Source: a bacterium YEK0313
Lineage (GTDB): Bacteria; Pseudomonadota; Alphaproteobacteria; Rhizobiales; Phreatobacteraceae
Assembly: GCA_000751295.2 (NCBI GenBank)
Contig: CCMO02000001.1
Span: 248,001 to 312,000, forward strand
Length of the DNA stretch: 64,000 nt
Direction of reading: 5' to 3'
Shown piece by piece: positions 1 through 8,936 of the stretch. The translations under genes and the position numbers were made by a program. Numbering within the stretch: the stretch's first letter is position 1; every line of letters starts with the position of its first letter. Below the pieces are notes generated by a model that worked only from the letters and a program-made list of their open reading frames with translations, did not search any database and was not told where the DNA came from.

Positions 1-1
1 G

Positions 2-1225
2 GGCAGCTTCTGGATCGCCAAGGAATGGCTGTCGCAGGTGGCCATGGCTCTGGCCTTCCGGGCCGGCGGCTGGACCGGCGTCGCAGCACTCGCGGCTGCC
101 GCGGCAGCGCTCGCCTTCATGATCCTCGCCCATGCCCTGCTGCGGCGGCTGGACTGGCGCCCGGCGCTGGTGCTGATCGGCGCGGCGGTCGCGCTCAGCG
201 CGCCGCATGCGCTCGCCCGCCCCCATCTCATCGCGCTGCCGGTGCTCGTCGCCTGGGTGGTCGGCTTGCTCGACGCGGCGGAGACCGGACGCGCGCCCGG
301 CTTGCGGCTGCTGCCGCTGATGACGCTCTGGGCCAATCTGCACGGCAGCTTCATGTTCGGCCTCGCACTCGGCGCGCCGCTGGCGCTCGAAGCCATGGTG
401 AGGGCCGCGCCGGCCGACCGGCCGCGGGTGTTTTTCGGCTGGGCCTTGTTCGGCCTGCTGGCGGTCGGTTTCGCCTGCATTCACCCCTATGGTCCCGAGG
501 TGATCCTGGCGGCCTTCCGCGTGCTCGGGCTCGATCAGGCCCAGGCCGCCATCATCGAGTGGCGCGCCCACGATTTCAGCCGGATCGAGCCGTTCGAGCT
601 GGTGCTGCTCGGCGGCTTCGCGCTGGCGCTCGCCTTCGGCATCCAGGTGCCGCTGCTGCGCGTCATCGTCATCGTCGGGCTGACCCACATGGCCCTCGCC
701 CATGTCCGGCACCAGACGCTGCTTGCCATCGTCGGCGCCCTGCTGCTGGCACCCGCCATTGCCGCGCGCCTCGCACCGCGGCCGCCGCCCGCACCCGGCC
801 GAGCCGCCATGGCCGGTCTCGCGGCGCCCGCCGTGGACAGCGCGGCGACCGTCGCGACGGGGAGCCTCGGGCTGGCCCGGCCCAATCCGCGCTACATTCC
901 GTCAGCCGCGCTGACGGCGGCACGCGCGGCCGGCGCGACCGGGCCGGTGCTCAACGACTATGCCTTCGGCGGCTGGCTGATCACCCAGGGCGTGCCGACC
1001 TTCTTCGACGGCCGCACCGAACTCTATGGCGGCCCCTTCGTGGTGCGCACCCTGCGCGCGCTCGACCTCTCCGAAATCGACGGGCTCATGACGCTGCTCG
1101 ACCGCCACCGGATCGGCTGGACGCTGCTGACGCCCCAGACGCCGGCGGTCGCCCTGCTCGACCGGCTGCCGGACTGGCGCCGTGTCCATGGCGACGGCGT
1201 CGCCGTCGTCCATGTCCGGCGCTGA
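2..1225 (+). CDS. Polytopic membrane protein, 5'-truncated by window edge
   Basis: The frame is open from base 2, so the true start lies upstream; 407 residues remain. The visible part holds many hydrophobic, Ala/Leu-rich segments over roughly residues 15-265, followed by a soluble C-terminal stretch of about 130 residues. That stretch contains NDYAFGGWL and FFDGRTELYGG, which resemble the conserved tail (NDY-x-GGYL ... DGR-x-YG) of a family of uncharacterised bacterial membrane proteins with a GT-C/mannosyltransferase-like architecture. The function is not known; envelope glycan or lipid work is only a guess. The gene ends nine bases from the convergent mutase gene, with no obvious terminator between them. 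Confidence 0.75.
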   Translation, partial: GSFWIAKEWLSQVAMALAFRAGGWTGVAALAAAAAALAFMILAHALLRRLDWRPALVLIGAAVALSAPHALARPHLIALPVLVAWVVGLLDAAETGRAPGLRLLPLMTLWANLHGSFMFGLALGAPLALEAMVRAAPADRPRVFFGWALFGLLAVGFACIHPYGPEVILAAFRVLGLDQAQAAIIEWRAHDFSRIEPFELVLLGGFALALAFGIQVPLLRVIVIVGLTHMALAHVRHQTLLAIVGALLLAPAIAARLAPRPPPAPGRAAMAGLAAPAVDSAATVATGSLGLARPNPRYIPSAALTAARAAGATGPVLNDYAFGGWLITQGVPTFFDGRTELYGGPFVVRTLRALDLSEIDGLMTLLDRHRIGWTLLTPQTPAVALLDRLPDWRRVHGDGVAVVHVRR

Positions 1226-1234
1226 AACGGCGGC

Positions 1235-3385
1235 CTATTCGGCGGCCTGCGGATAGCCGAGCTTGGCGTTGAGCTTGTCCATCAGATCGATGGCGGCGTC
1301 GGCGATCGGCGTGCCCGGCGGGAAGATGGCGGCGGCGCCCGCCGTGTACAGCGCGTCGAAATCCTGCGGCGGGATGACCCCGCCGACCACGATCATGATG
1401 TCCTCGCGGCCCTGGGCGGCGAGTTCGGCCTTCAGTTCCGGAACCAGGGTGAGATGGCCGGCGGCGAGCGACGAGACGCCGACGCAATGGACATCGTTCT
1501 CGATCGCCTGCTTGGCCGCCTCGGCCGGCGTTGCGAACAGCGGCCCGATATCGACGTCGAAGCCGAGATCGGCAAAGGCGGAAGCGATCACCTTCTGGCC
1601 GCGGTCATGGCCGTCCTGGCCGACCTTGGCGACCAGGATGCGCGGACGGCGCCCCTCGTTCTCGGCGAAGGTCTCGACCATGTGCTGGACCCGGGAGACA
1701 TTCTCGTTCATGGCGCCGACCTCGCGCTTGTAGACACCGGAGATCGCCTTGATCTCGGCCTTGTGGCGGCCGAACACCTTCTCCATGGCGTCCGACATCT
1801 CGCCGACCGTCGCTTTCGCCCGGGCCGCGTTGATGGCGAGCTCGAGCAGATTGCCGTTGCCGCCGGCCGCGGCGGTCAGCGCGTCGAGGGCGGCCTGGAC
1901 CTCGGCCGGATTGCGCTCGGCGCGCAGCCGCTTCAGCTTGTCGATCTGGCTCGCGCGGACGGCCGAATTGTCGACCTTGAGCACGTCGATCGGCTTCTCG
2001 CCGTCCGGCTTGAACTTGTTGACGCCGATCACCGACTGGATGCCGGAATCGATGCGGGCCTGCGTCTTGGCGGCCGCTTCCTCGATGCGCAGCTTGGGAA
2101 TGCCGGCATCGATCGCCTTGGCCATGCCGCCAAGCGCCTCGACCTCCTGGATATGCTCCCAGGCCTTGGCGGCGAGATCCGCCGTCAGCCGCTCCACATA
2201 GAACGAGCCGCCCCAGGGATCGATGATCCGGCAGGTGCCGGATTCCTGCTGCAGGAACAGCTGGGTGTTGCGGGCGATGCGCGCGGAAAAGTCGGTCGGC
2301 AGGGCCAGCGCCTCGTCCAGCGCGTTGGTATGCAGCGACTGGGTATGGCCCTGGGTCGCCGCCATGGCCTCGATCTGGGTGCGGATGACGTTGTTGAACA
2401 CGTCCTGCGCGGTCAGCGACCAGCCGGAGGTCTGGCTGTGGGTGCGCAGCGGCAGGCTCTTGTCGGATTTCGGCTCGAAGCCCTTGACGAGCTTTGCCCA
2501 CAGGAGGCGGGCGGCGCGCAGCTTGGCCACCTCCATGAAGAAGTTCATGCCGATGGCCCAGAAGAACGACAGGCGCGGCGCGAACTGGTCGACCGTCATG
2601 CCCGCGGCAAGCCCCGCGCGGATATACTCCACGCCGTCGGCGAGCGTATAGGCGAGCTCCAGGTCCTGCGTCGCCCCGGCCTCCTGCATGTGATAGCCGG
2701 AGATCGAGATCGAATTGTATTTCGGCATGTGCTTCGCCGTGTGGGCGAAGATGTCGGAGATGATGCGCATCGAGGGCGCGGGAGGATAGATGTAGGTGTT
2801 GCGGACCATGAACTCCTTGAGGATGTCGTTCTGGATGGTCCCCGACAGCTTGGCCTGCGGCACGCCCTGTTCCTCGGCGGCCGCAATATAGAGCGCCAGC
2901 ACCGGCAGGACGGCGCCGTTCATGGTCATCGACACGCTCATCTCGCCGAGCGGAATGCCGGAGAAGAGCGTGCGCATGTCGTAGATGGAATCGATCGCAA
3001 CGCCCGCCATGCCGACGTCGCCGGCAACACGCGGATGGTCGGAATCATAGCCCCGGTGGGTGGCGAGATCGAAGGCGACCGACAGGCCCTTCTGTCCGGC
3101 CGCCAGGTTGCGCCGGTAGAAGGCGTTGGAATCCTCGGCCGTCGAGAACCCGGCATATTGCCGGATCGTCCAGGGCTGATTGACATACATGGTCGGATAG
3201 GGACCACGCAGGAACGGCTTGATGCCCGGATAGGTGTCGAGGAAGTCGAGGCCCGCAAGGTCGGCCGCGCCATAGACCGGCGCCACCGCGATGTCCTCGG
3301 GGGTCATCCAGGCATCGCCCTCGGCGCGCGCGGCGGGCGCTGCCTTGGCAAAGGCAAGGGTCGAGAAATCGGGAATGGAGGTCAT
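1235..3385 (-). CDS. mutB: Methylmalonyl-CoA mutase, large (catalytic) subunit
   Basis: Adenosylcobalamin-dependent interconversion of (R)-methylmalonyl-CoA and succinyl-CoA in propionate and branched-chain amino-acid breakdown, in the cytosol. The 716-residue length fits the family. The N-terminal TIM-barrel substrate domain includes TMNGAVLPV and QTSGWSLTAQD, and the C-terminal B12 domain carries the DxHxxG motif as DGHDRG (about residues 591-596), whose His is the lower cobalt ligand. ATG at 3385 is preferred over GTG at 3400 because AGGAAGAGG sits just upstream of it. It follows mutA by 11 bases on the same strand, so the two should be co-translated as a heterodimer. Confidence 0.97.
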   Translation of the reverse strand: MTSIPDFSTLAFAKAAPAARAEGDAWMTPEDIAVAPVYGAADLAGLDFLDTYPGIKPFLRGPYPTMYVNQPWTIRQYAGFSTAEDSNAFYRRNLAAGQKGLSVAFDLATHRGYDSDHPRVAGDVGMAGVAIDSIYDMRTLFSGIPLGEMSVSMTMNGAVLPVLALYIAAAEEQGVPQAKLSGTIQNDILKEFMVRNTYIYPPAPSMRIISDIFAHTAKHMPKYNSISISGYHMQEAGATQDLELAYTLADGVEYIRAGLAAGMTVDQFAPRLSFFWAIGMNFFMEVAKLRAARLLWAKLVKGFEPKSDKSLPLRTHSQTSGWSLTAQDVFNNVIRTQIEAMAATQGHTQSLHTNALDEALALPTDFSARIARNTQLFLQQESGTCRIIDPWGGSFYVERLTADLAAKAWEHIQEVEALGGMAKAIDAGIPKLRIEEAAAKTQARIDSGIQSVIGVNKFKPDGEKPIDVLKVDNSAVRASQIDKLKRLRAERNPAEVQAALDALTAAAGGNGNLLELAINAARAKATVGEMSDAMEKVFGRHKAEIKAISGVYKREVGAMNENVSRVQHMVETFAENEGRRPRILVAKVGQDGHDRGQKVIASAFADLGFDVDIGPLFATPAEAAKQAIENDVHCVGVSSLAAGHLTLVPELKAELAAQGREDIMIVVGGVIPPQDFDALYTAGAAAIFPPGTPIADAAIDLMDKLNAKLGYPQAAE

Positions 3386-3396
3386 TGGCCTCTTCC

Positions 3397-5367
3397 TCAC
3401 ATGCCGAGCGCTGCTTGGGCAGCGCCGAGACAGTCTAACACGTCACAGCCGGCATAGACGAACCCGTCGATACCGGCAGCCTTCAGGCTCTGTTCCGCCT
3501 CGCCGGGGCGGCCGGCGAGCCAAAGCTGCGCCGCGCCCGCCGATTTGAGCGCTTCCGCGACGCCTTCGGCCTCCGCCGCGTAGAGCTCGTCGGACGAGCA
3601 GATGCAGGCGATCTGCGCCTTGGACGCCTGGAAAGCGGCCAGAAGCGCCGCGCGATCGGCGAAAGGCTCGGGGATCGGCGCCTCGAAACCGCCGGCCTCG
3701 AACAGGTTCTTGGCGAAGGTCGCCCGCGCGGTGAAGGCTGCCACCGGGCCGAGAACCGCCAGGAACACGCGCGGCCGCGTGCCGGTGCGGGCCGCGACGC
3801 CGTCGAGCGCCGCCCGCAGGGCTTCGAACGGCTCGGCGAGACGGATCGGCTGCAGGGGATCGACGAAGATCGTGTCGGTCTTCGGCCGGGACAGGGCCGC
3901 CCTGACGGCGCCGCCGGCGAAAGCCGCGACGGTCGCCTCGAAACGCTCGCCCTTGGCGGCCGCCGGCAGCTCGATCAGCGTGTCCGCTTGCCGCGGCAGG
4001 CGCGCCGGGGGACGGAGAACCTCCGGCGTCGTCTCATGCACATTGGGGAATTCGGACGTGCCGGTCAGCGGCTCGCGGCGCCTGGCGATGGCCGCGCGGC
4101 GCGCAAGGCGCACCTTGGCGACATCGGCCTGGATCGCGCCCGCCGAAAGCGCGGCGACCACGCCGCCCGCCGCCTCGCTCCCCTGGAACAGCTTCCAGGC
4201 AGCTTCGCAGAGCTCGGCGGTCAACGTCTCGACGCCGCCCGACCCCGCCGCCGGATCGGCCACCCGGTGGAGGTTCGATTCCTCGATGAGGATCAGCTGC
4301 GTGTTGCGGGCGATGCGCCGCGCGAAGGCGTCGGGCAGGCCGATCGCGGCGGTCCACGGCTGGACCGTCACATGGCCGGCGCCACCGATGCCGGCGGCGA
4401 AGCAGGCCGTGGTGGTGCGCAGCCAGTTGACCGCGGGATCGGTCACCGACAGCATGCGCCAGGCGGTCTCGGCATGCAGGTCGAGCCGCGCCGGCGCGAG
4501 GCCGCAGGCGCTTTCAACGCGCGCCCAGAGCTGACGCATCGCGCGCATCTTGGCGGTGGTGAGAAACTGGTCGGCATCGGCGGCCAGCAGCACCGCGATC
4601 GCCTGCCCCGCCTCGTCGAGGCCGAGCCCGGCAGCCTCCAGGACGCGCAGATATTGCACGGCGGCACCGAGAGCGAAGGCGAGTTCCTGCGCCTCCGAGC
4701 CGCCGGCATCGTGGATGACGCGGCCGTCGGCCATCACCTGCGTGCCGGCAAAACCGCGCCGGCGCAGGCCGAGCACGACATCCGCCGCCTTGGCCGCCGC
4801 CCCGTCCCAGCTCTCCAGCGTGCCGCGCCGCGCGAAGGCGCCGATCGGGTCGATACCGAAGGCAATCGCCAAAGCCGACGGATCCAGGCGGTCCCGCTCC
4901 ACCTTGGCGGCGATCATGGCGGCGACATGCCCCGCCGCCGTGCCGGCGTCGACCCTGAGCTGGATGAGATCCAGCATGACGCCGTCCAGGACCTGATCGA
5001 GATCGGCGAGGCCGTCCAGCACGAGCCCATCGCCGCGATGGTCGCCGATGGCGCCGCGCATCACCAGGGCGAGTCCCGAGGCGCCTTCGCCCAGATCGGC
5101 AAGCGCCTGGCCGTTGGCATCGGCGGGCGCCGGCTGGTCGGCCCGCTGGACGATGGTCCAGGGCGCGCCGGCCGGCCGGCCGGCCAGCGGCTCCGCTGCG
5201 GCGGCACGCGGATAGAGCGGCTCGATGGCCAGACCATCGGCCGTGCGGCCGACCAGCGTCTTGTCGAAGGGCTTGCCCTTCAGAACGGCATCGACCGCCG
5301 CGCGCCAGTCGGCTTGCGTGGCGGCGGGGAATTCAGCGGCGAAAGCCAGGGGAGAGGACGATGTCAT
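3397..5367 (-). CDS. mutA: Methylmalonyl-CoA mutase, small subunit
   Basis: A 656-residue homologue of the catalytic subunit that forms the inactive partner in heterodimeric mutases. It has the same two-domain layout, but the C-terminal domain lacks the DxHxxG cobalamin motif, as expected of the small subunit. Shared barrel blocks remain, such as RIARNTQLIL and VADPAAGSG. The start at 5367 (MTSSSPLAF) has a GAGAGG ribosome site; the longer open frame upstream overlaps folK and is not coding. It lies 52 bases downstream of folK on the same strand. Confidence 0.95.
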   Translation of the reverse strand: MTSSSPLAFAAEFPAATQADWRAAVDAVLKGKPFDKTLVGRTADGLAIEPLYPRAAAAEPLAGRPAGAPWTIVQRADQPAPADANGQALADLGEGASGLALVMRGAIGDHRGDGLVLDGLADLDQVLDGVMLDLIQLRVDAGTAAGHVAAMIAAKVERDRLDPSALAIAFGIDPIGAFARRGTLESWDGAAAKAADVVLGLRRRGFAGTQVMADGRVIHDAGGSEAQELAFALGAAVQYLRVLEAAGLGLDEAGQAIAVLLAADADQFLTTAKMRAMRQLWARVESACGLAPARLDLHAETAWRMLSVTDPAVNWLRTTTACFAAGIGGAGHVTVQPWTAAIGLPDAFARRIARNTQLILIEESNLHRVADPAAGSGGVETLTAELCEAAWKLFQGSEAAGGVVAALSAGAIQADVAKVRLARRAAIARRREPLTGTSEFPNVHETTPEVLRPPARLPRQADTLIELPAAAKGERFEATVAAFAGGAVRAALSRPKTDTIFVDPLQPIRLAEPFEALRAALDGVAARTGTRPRVFLAVLGPVAAFTARATFAKNLFEAGGFEAPIPEPFADRAALLAAFQASKAQIACICSSDELYAAEAEGVAEALKSAGAAQLWLAGRPGEAEQSLKAAGIDGFVYAGCDVLDCLGAAQAALGM

Positions 5368-5419
5368 GGCCTCTCGATGCCAGAAAGATAAGTCTTTCGA
5401 AAGGCGTCCTTTGGACGGA

Positions 5420-5965
5420 TCAGGGCCGCGCCGGCCGCTCGGCCGCCTGGCGTGCCGGCAGCCGCTCGATGCCGGCGGCGTCGATCTCCCGCGCCAGATC
5501 GCCCACCCGGCGTCCGCCGATGAGCCGGTTGGGCACGATTTCGGCCAGCGGCACCAGCACGAAGGCCCGTTCGCGGAGGCGCGGATGCGGCAGATGCAAG
5601 TCGGGTTCGTCCAGGCTGAGATCGCCATAGGCGATGATGTCGATATCAACCGGCCGCGGCCCCCAGCGCCGGGATCGCGCCCGCTCCCGGCCGAGCCTTG
5701 CCTCCACGGCCAGCGCACGCTCCAGAAGGCCGCGCGGGCCGAGCGTGGTATGGACCGACAGCGCCAGGTTGACGAAGGGCGGCTGGTCCGTGACGCCCCA
5801 GGGCGGCGTCGCATAGTCGGCCGAGCGCGCCTTGAGGCGCACCGCGACGCCGTCGCAGAAGAGGTCGACGGCGCGATCGAGGGTTGCGCGCACGTCGCCG
5901 ATATTGCCACCGAGACTGATGAGCGCATCCACCGGCGCGGCGTCGCTGCCCGACGGCTCAGTCAT
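5420..5965 (-). CDS. folK: 6-hydroxymethyl-7,8-dihydropterin pyrophosphokinase (HPPK)
   Basis: Transfers pyrophosphate from ATP to 6-hydroxymethyl-dihydropterin, giving the substrate of dihydropteroate synthase in folate synthesis. The 181 residues show the family signatures SLGGNIGD near the N terminus, PPFVNLAL, and the catalytic loop RWGPRPVDIDII followed by LPHPRLRERAFVLVPLAE. The start overlaps the end of folB by 8 bases. Substrate flow in the pathway (FolB, FolK, FolP) is matched by gene order folP-folB-folK on the minus strand. Confidence 0.97.
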   Translation of the reverse strand: MTEPSGSDAAPVDALISLGGNIGDVRATLDRAVDLFCDGVAVRLKARSADYATPPWGVTDQPPFVNLALSVHTTLGPRGLLERALAVEARLGRERARSRRWGPRPVDIDIIAYGDLSLDEPDLHLPHPRLRERAFVLVPLAEIVPNRLIGGRRVGDLAREIDAAGIERLPARQAAERPARP

Positions 5966-6326
5966 GTCGGCCCCGGGTCAGGACGACGCCGACATCGTCG
6001 AAGATCGCCGCGATCGGGGCATGCGGCTTGTGCACCGTGACCCTGACGGTGCGGATCTTCGGAAAGGCGGCAAGGACGGCTTCAGCCACCGCCCCGGCCG
6101 CTGCCTCGAGCAGCTTGAAGCTGCGCGTCGTGAACGCCCGCTCGGTCTCGGCCGCAATGGCGGCGTAGGAGACGGTGTCGGCGAGATGGTCGCTCGCGGC
6201 CGCCGCCGCGAGATCGCAGGTCAGATCGAGATCGATGACGAAACGCTGGCCGACCTGACTCTCGTGCTCCATCACGCCGTGATGGGCGTGGATCACCAGG
6301 CCCTTGATGAAGATCTGATCGGTCAT
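5958..6326 (-). CDS. folB: Dihydroneopterin aldolase
   Basis: Cleaves 7,8-dihydroneopterin to 6-hydroxymethyl-dihydropterin and glycolaldehyde. At 122 residues it has normal family length. Recognisable blocks are IFIKGLVIHAHHGVMEHE at the N terminus (the conserved Gly-Val/His-Glu region) and FKLLEAAAGAVAEAVL in the middle. Its ATG overlaps the folP stop as ATGA (6323-6326), and its end overlaps folK, which indicates translational coupling across the folate genes. Confidence 0.95.
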   Translation of the reverse strand: MTDQIFIKGLVIHAHHGVMEHESQVGQRFVIDLDLTCDLAAAAASDHLADTVSYAAIAAETERAFTTRSFKLLEAAAGAVAEAVLAAFPKIRTVRVTVHKPHAPIAAIFDDVGVVLTRGRHD

Positions 6327-7171
6327 CGTGCCTCTGCTATGGCTTGGGCGACTTTCAGCGCCTGGACGGTCTCGGCCACGTCATGGGCGCGAATGATCGC
6401 CGCGCCGGCTCGCATGGCGATGAGATGGGCGGCGAGCGAGCCGCCGATGCGCTGGTCCGGCGGGGCCGGCGAGATACGGTCGATGAACCGCTTGCGCGAG
6501 GCGCCGACGAGCAGCGGCAGGCCGAAAGCGGCAAGCCGGTCGAGCCTGGCGAGAACGGCGATGCTCTGCTCCGGCGTCTTGCCGAAGCCGATCCCGGGGT
6601 CGAGGACGATGCGATTGCGGCGAATGCCGGCCTTGTCGGCGATGGCCAGCGACCGGTGAAAGAAGGCATCGATATCGGCCATGATGTCGATCGCCGGGTC
6701 GGCCCGGTCGCGATTATGCATCACCACGACGGGAGCGCCGTGGGCGGCGACGACGGCAGCCATGTTGGGATCGTGCTGCAGGCCCCAGACGTCGTTGACG
6801 ATCGCCGCCCCCTGCTCCAGCGCCCAGCGTGCGACCGGCGCCTTGATCGTGTCGATCGACACCGGCAGGCCGAGCGCGACGACATCGGCCAGGACCGGCT
6901 TCAGGCGCGCCAGCTCGTCGTCGAGCGAAACCGACCGCGCGCCGCCATAGGGACGCGTCGATTCCGCGCCGATATCGAGGATGTCGGCGCCCTCGGCCGC
7001 CATGCGCCGCGCCTGTGCGAGCGCGCGTTCCGGCGCGAAAAACTGCCCCGCATCGGAGAAGGAATCCGGCGTGACGTTGAGAATGCCCATCACCGCCGGC
7101 CGGCCGAGGCCGGTCAGGGCAGCCAGCAGCCCGTCCGGGGTCGAAGCGTCGGAAGCTGAAGCGGCTTTCAT
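6323..7171 (-). CDS. folP: Dihydropteroate synthase
   Basis: Condenses 6-hydroxymethyl-dihydropterin pyrophosphate with p-aminobenzoate; this is the sulfonamide target. The two DHPS signatures are clear: MGILNVTPDSFSD near residue 30, and DIGAESTRP about 35 residues later. The pterin-site blocks IVNDVWG, DPGIGFGKT and GASRKRFI follow. I chose ATG 7171 (MKAASAS), which gives 282 residues; an upstream ATG at 7207 would add 12 residues with no family match. It leads the fol genes, and 69 bases separate it from the upstream small gene. Confidence 0.95.
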   Translation of the reverse strand: MKAASASDASTPDGLLAALTGLGRPAVMGILNVTPDSFSDAGQFFAPERALAQARRMAAEGADILDIGAESTRPYGGARSVSLDDELARLKPVLADVVALGLPVSIDTIKAPVARWALEQGAAIVNDVWGLQHDPNMAAVVAAHGAPVVVMHNRDRADPAIDIMADIDAFFHRSLAIADKAGIRRNRIVLDPGIGFGKTPEQSIAVLARLDRLAAFGLPLLVGASRKRFIDRISPAPPDQRIGGSLAAHLIAMRAGAAIIRAHDVAETVQALKVAQAIAEAR

Positions 7172-7240
7172 GGCGCGTGCTTTGAGCGCCGGGCAGCGCC
7201 ATGTCAACCCATCACGACGACGCCCGGCGGGGCGTTCGGA

Positions 7241-7783
7241 TCACTGCGGCGCGAGCGGCGCGCAAGCCCCGAGATACCGGCTCAATGCCGCCTTGGCGCC
7301 CTCCAGCGGCAGCCTGAAGGAGGCGGCCGCGCCGGCGCCGGTCAGGCGCAGCTCGCTGCCGCCGGCATCGCGCAGGAAACGCGCGAAATCCCGGAGCGTA
7401 TCGGCGTCGGCCGGCTCGATCACGCTGCGTTCCGCCGTCAATTCGCTGCGGCCGTCGGCCGGGGCCGACAGGGCGGCATCCAGCGTCGCGACGAAAAGGT
7501 CGTCGCCGGCCTCGAAGGTCACCCGGACCGGATCGGTCTTGCCCGCCGGACCGCCGCCGGGCGCGGGCACGCGCAGGCGCACCACCGGCTGCGGTCCGCA
7601 GAAGAAGCCGAGATAGACCGTGCCCGCCGACGGCCCCTCGCCGGTATCGGCCGAGACGAAAGCCTGGATCTGGCCGTCTGCCTCGTTGACGCGCCAGCCG
7701 GTCGCCTCGGTTTCCGCCGCTGCGGCCGCCGCCCCGGCGACGACCGAGGCGGTAAGGATCAGGGCCCGGAGGTTGAACGGCAT
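7241..7783 (-). CDS. Putative periplasmic protein of unknown function
   Basis: 180 residues beginning with a typical signal peptide (MPFNLRALILTASVVAGAAAAAAE, cleavage likely after about residue 22). The mature part is acidic and beta-rich in appearance, with a single central Cys in GFFCGPQP and one near the C terminus (GACAPL), so an intramolecular disulfide is possible. I do not recognise the family. The start codon overlaps the stop of the upstream gene as TGATG, which implies coupled translation with the Gly-rich 128-residue protein. Confidence 0.7.
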   Translation of the reverse strand: MPFNLRALILTASVVAGAAAAAAETEATGWRVNEADGQIQAFVSADTGEGPSAGTVYLGFFCGPQPVVRLRVPAPGGGPAGKTDPVRVTFEAGDDLFVATLDAALSAPADGRSELTAERSVIEPADADTLRDFARFLRDAGGSELRLTGAGAAASFRLPLEGAKAALSRYLGACAPLAPQ

Positions 7784-8169
7784 CAGACGAATTGCGAAAG
7801 TCCCGGCGTGCCGCCGACGATCTGGCCCATCACATCCTCGCCGGCATGTTCGCGGCCGAAGGCGATCAGTTCCTTGCCGACGCTGGAGATCTGGCCCATG
7901 TCGAGGCCGGCGCCCATCAGATTGGCGCCGAGCCCCATGATGCCGCCGCCCATCAGGCCGCCGACCATGCCCATCAGGCCGCCGCCACCGCCGCCCGAGG
8001 CCTGCTCGATCAGCGCCGTGGACCCGGGAAGCGCCGCCAGCATCTGCTGCACCGGCTCCGACGGACCTTCCTTCTGCAGGAAGCCCAGGATCATGCCGAT
8101 GGCCTTGGAGGCAAGCGCTGAATCGATGCCGGCCGCCGCGGCGACACGGTTGATGAGGTCTTCGATCAT
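7783..8169 (-). CDS. Small Gly-rich protein, DUF2267/DUF2780-like
   Basis: 128 residues. The N-terminal helical part (MIEDLINRVAAAAGID, then a helix ending in FLQKEGPSE) is followed by a Gly/Met-rich linker (about residues 62-88) and a C-terminal helix pair ending in GGTPGLSQFV. This arrangement recalls small proteobacterial DUF2267 or DUF2780 proteins, but I cannot decide between them and no function is established. ATG 8169 has a GGAGACGAG ribosome site; the longer frame upstream has no family-like sequence. It is divergent from the NTF2-like gene across about 290 bases in which I see no clear promoter or operator. Confidence 0.7.
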   Translation of the reverse strand: MIEDLINRVAAAAGIDSALASKAIGMILGFLQKEGPSEPVQQMLAALPGSTALIEQASGGGGGGLMGMVGGLMGGGIMGLGANLMGAGLDMGQISSVGKELIAFGREHAGEDVMGQIVGGTPGLSQFV

Positions 8170-8458
8170 GTCTCGTCTCCTAGGGGATATGCGGAGTTCA
8201 GCGTGGGCAGGGCCTTGTCCCCGCGCAAGTCGCGGCAATATGGCCGTCAGGGCTGCGCGCGGCAAGCGGCCACCATTCCGCGCGGGCATATTTCCATGAG
8301 CCACGCTTTGTGGTCTGCTCTCATACGGAGTGGCCGGCCGGCTCGCAACCGGCACCGCCACCCACCCTCGAGGTTTCGTCCAGACGGCTCCGCCTCCCGC
8401 AGGGTTCACGTCCTGCGAGGATACGGCCCGCGCCGGAACCGATCTCCGGAGACCGCCC

Positions 8459-8833
8459 ATGTCCTATGACCGCTCGACCATCGAAGCCGTCGTCCAGCTC
8501 TATTTCGACGGCCTTTACGAATGCGACGCCGACAAGCTCGCCGAAGCCTTCCATCCGTCCGCCGACCTGCGCTGGAACGAGAACGGCGAACTGAAAGTGC
8601 TCGGCTACAAGGACTGGCTCGGCTTGGTACGCCAGCGCACCTCGCCGAAAAGCCAGGGCCATCCGCGCCACGACTTCCTCGTCACCGTCGACCGGTCCGA
8701 CGAGAAGACGGCCTTCGTGAAGGTGAAATGCGCCCTGCCGCCGCGCTTCTTCATCGACTACCTCGTGCTGATGAAGCTGTCCGACGGCTGGCGCGTGGTG
8801 TCGAAATCCTATCGCTACGAAATGCGCGAATAG
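8459..8833 (+). CDS. NTF2-like / putative lumazine-binding family protein
   Basis: 124 residues with the cone-shaped NTF2/SnoaL fold pattern: an N-terminal helix with YFDGLYECDADKLAEAFHPSADL, a middle strand-rich part (RHDFLVTVD, AFVKVKCAL) and a C-terminal strand WRVVSKSYRYE. Proteins of this type bind small ligands or act as isomerases; the substrate here is unknown. The start at 8459 (MSYDRST) follows a GGAGA site. It is a single-gene unit closed by a strong intrinsic terminator. Confidence 0.8.
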   Translation: MSYDRSTIEAVVQLYFDGLYECDADKLAEAFHPSADLRWNENGELKVLGYKDWLGLVRQRTSPKSQGHPRHDFLVTVDRSDEKTAFVKVKCALPPRFFIDYLVLMKLSDGWRVVSKSYRYEMRE

Positions 8834-8866
8834 GCCGACGGCAAGAAGCGGCCGCGTTTGGCCGCA

Positions 8867-8897
8867 GCCCCGGACCATGGCGGCCCGGGGCTTTTTT
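8867..8897 (+). terminator. Rho-independent terminator of the NTF2-like gene
   Basis: GCCCCGG (8867-8873) pairs with CCGGGGC (8885-8891) around an 11-base loop and is followed directly by six T. It lies 33 bases after the stop codon. On the opposite strand there is no T run after the stem, so it should act only on plus-strand transcripts and not on paaZ. Confidence 0.85.
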
Positions 8898-8936
8898 GCA
8901 TGCGGCCGAGGCCTGACAGCACGGCCTGCGATGCGG

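Noticed and set aside
1454..3457. 667-codon open frame on the plus strand across mutB
   Set aside because: It is antisense to a certain gene, has no family resemblance, and arises from GC-rich codon bias.
3397..5928. 843-residue version of mutA with a long N-terminal extension
   Set aside because: The extension is folK read in another frame; the family start and a ribosome site are at 5367.
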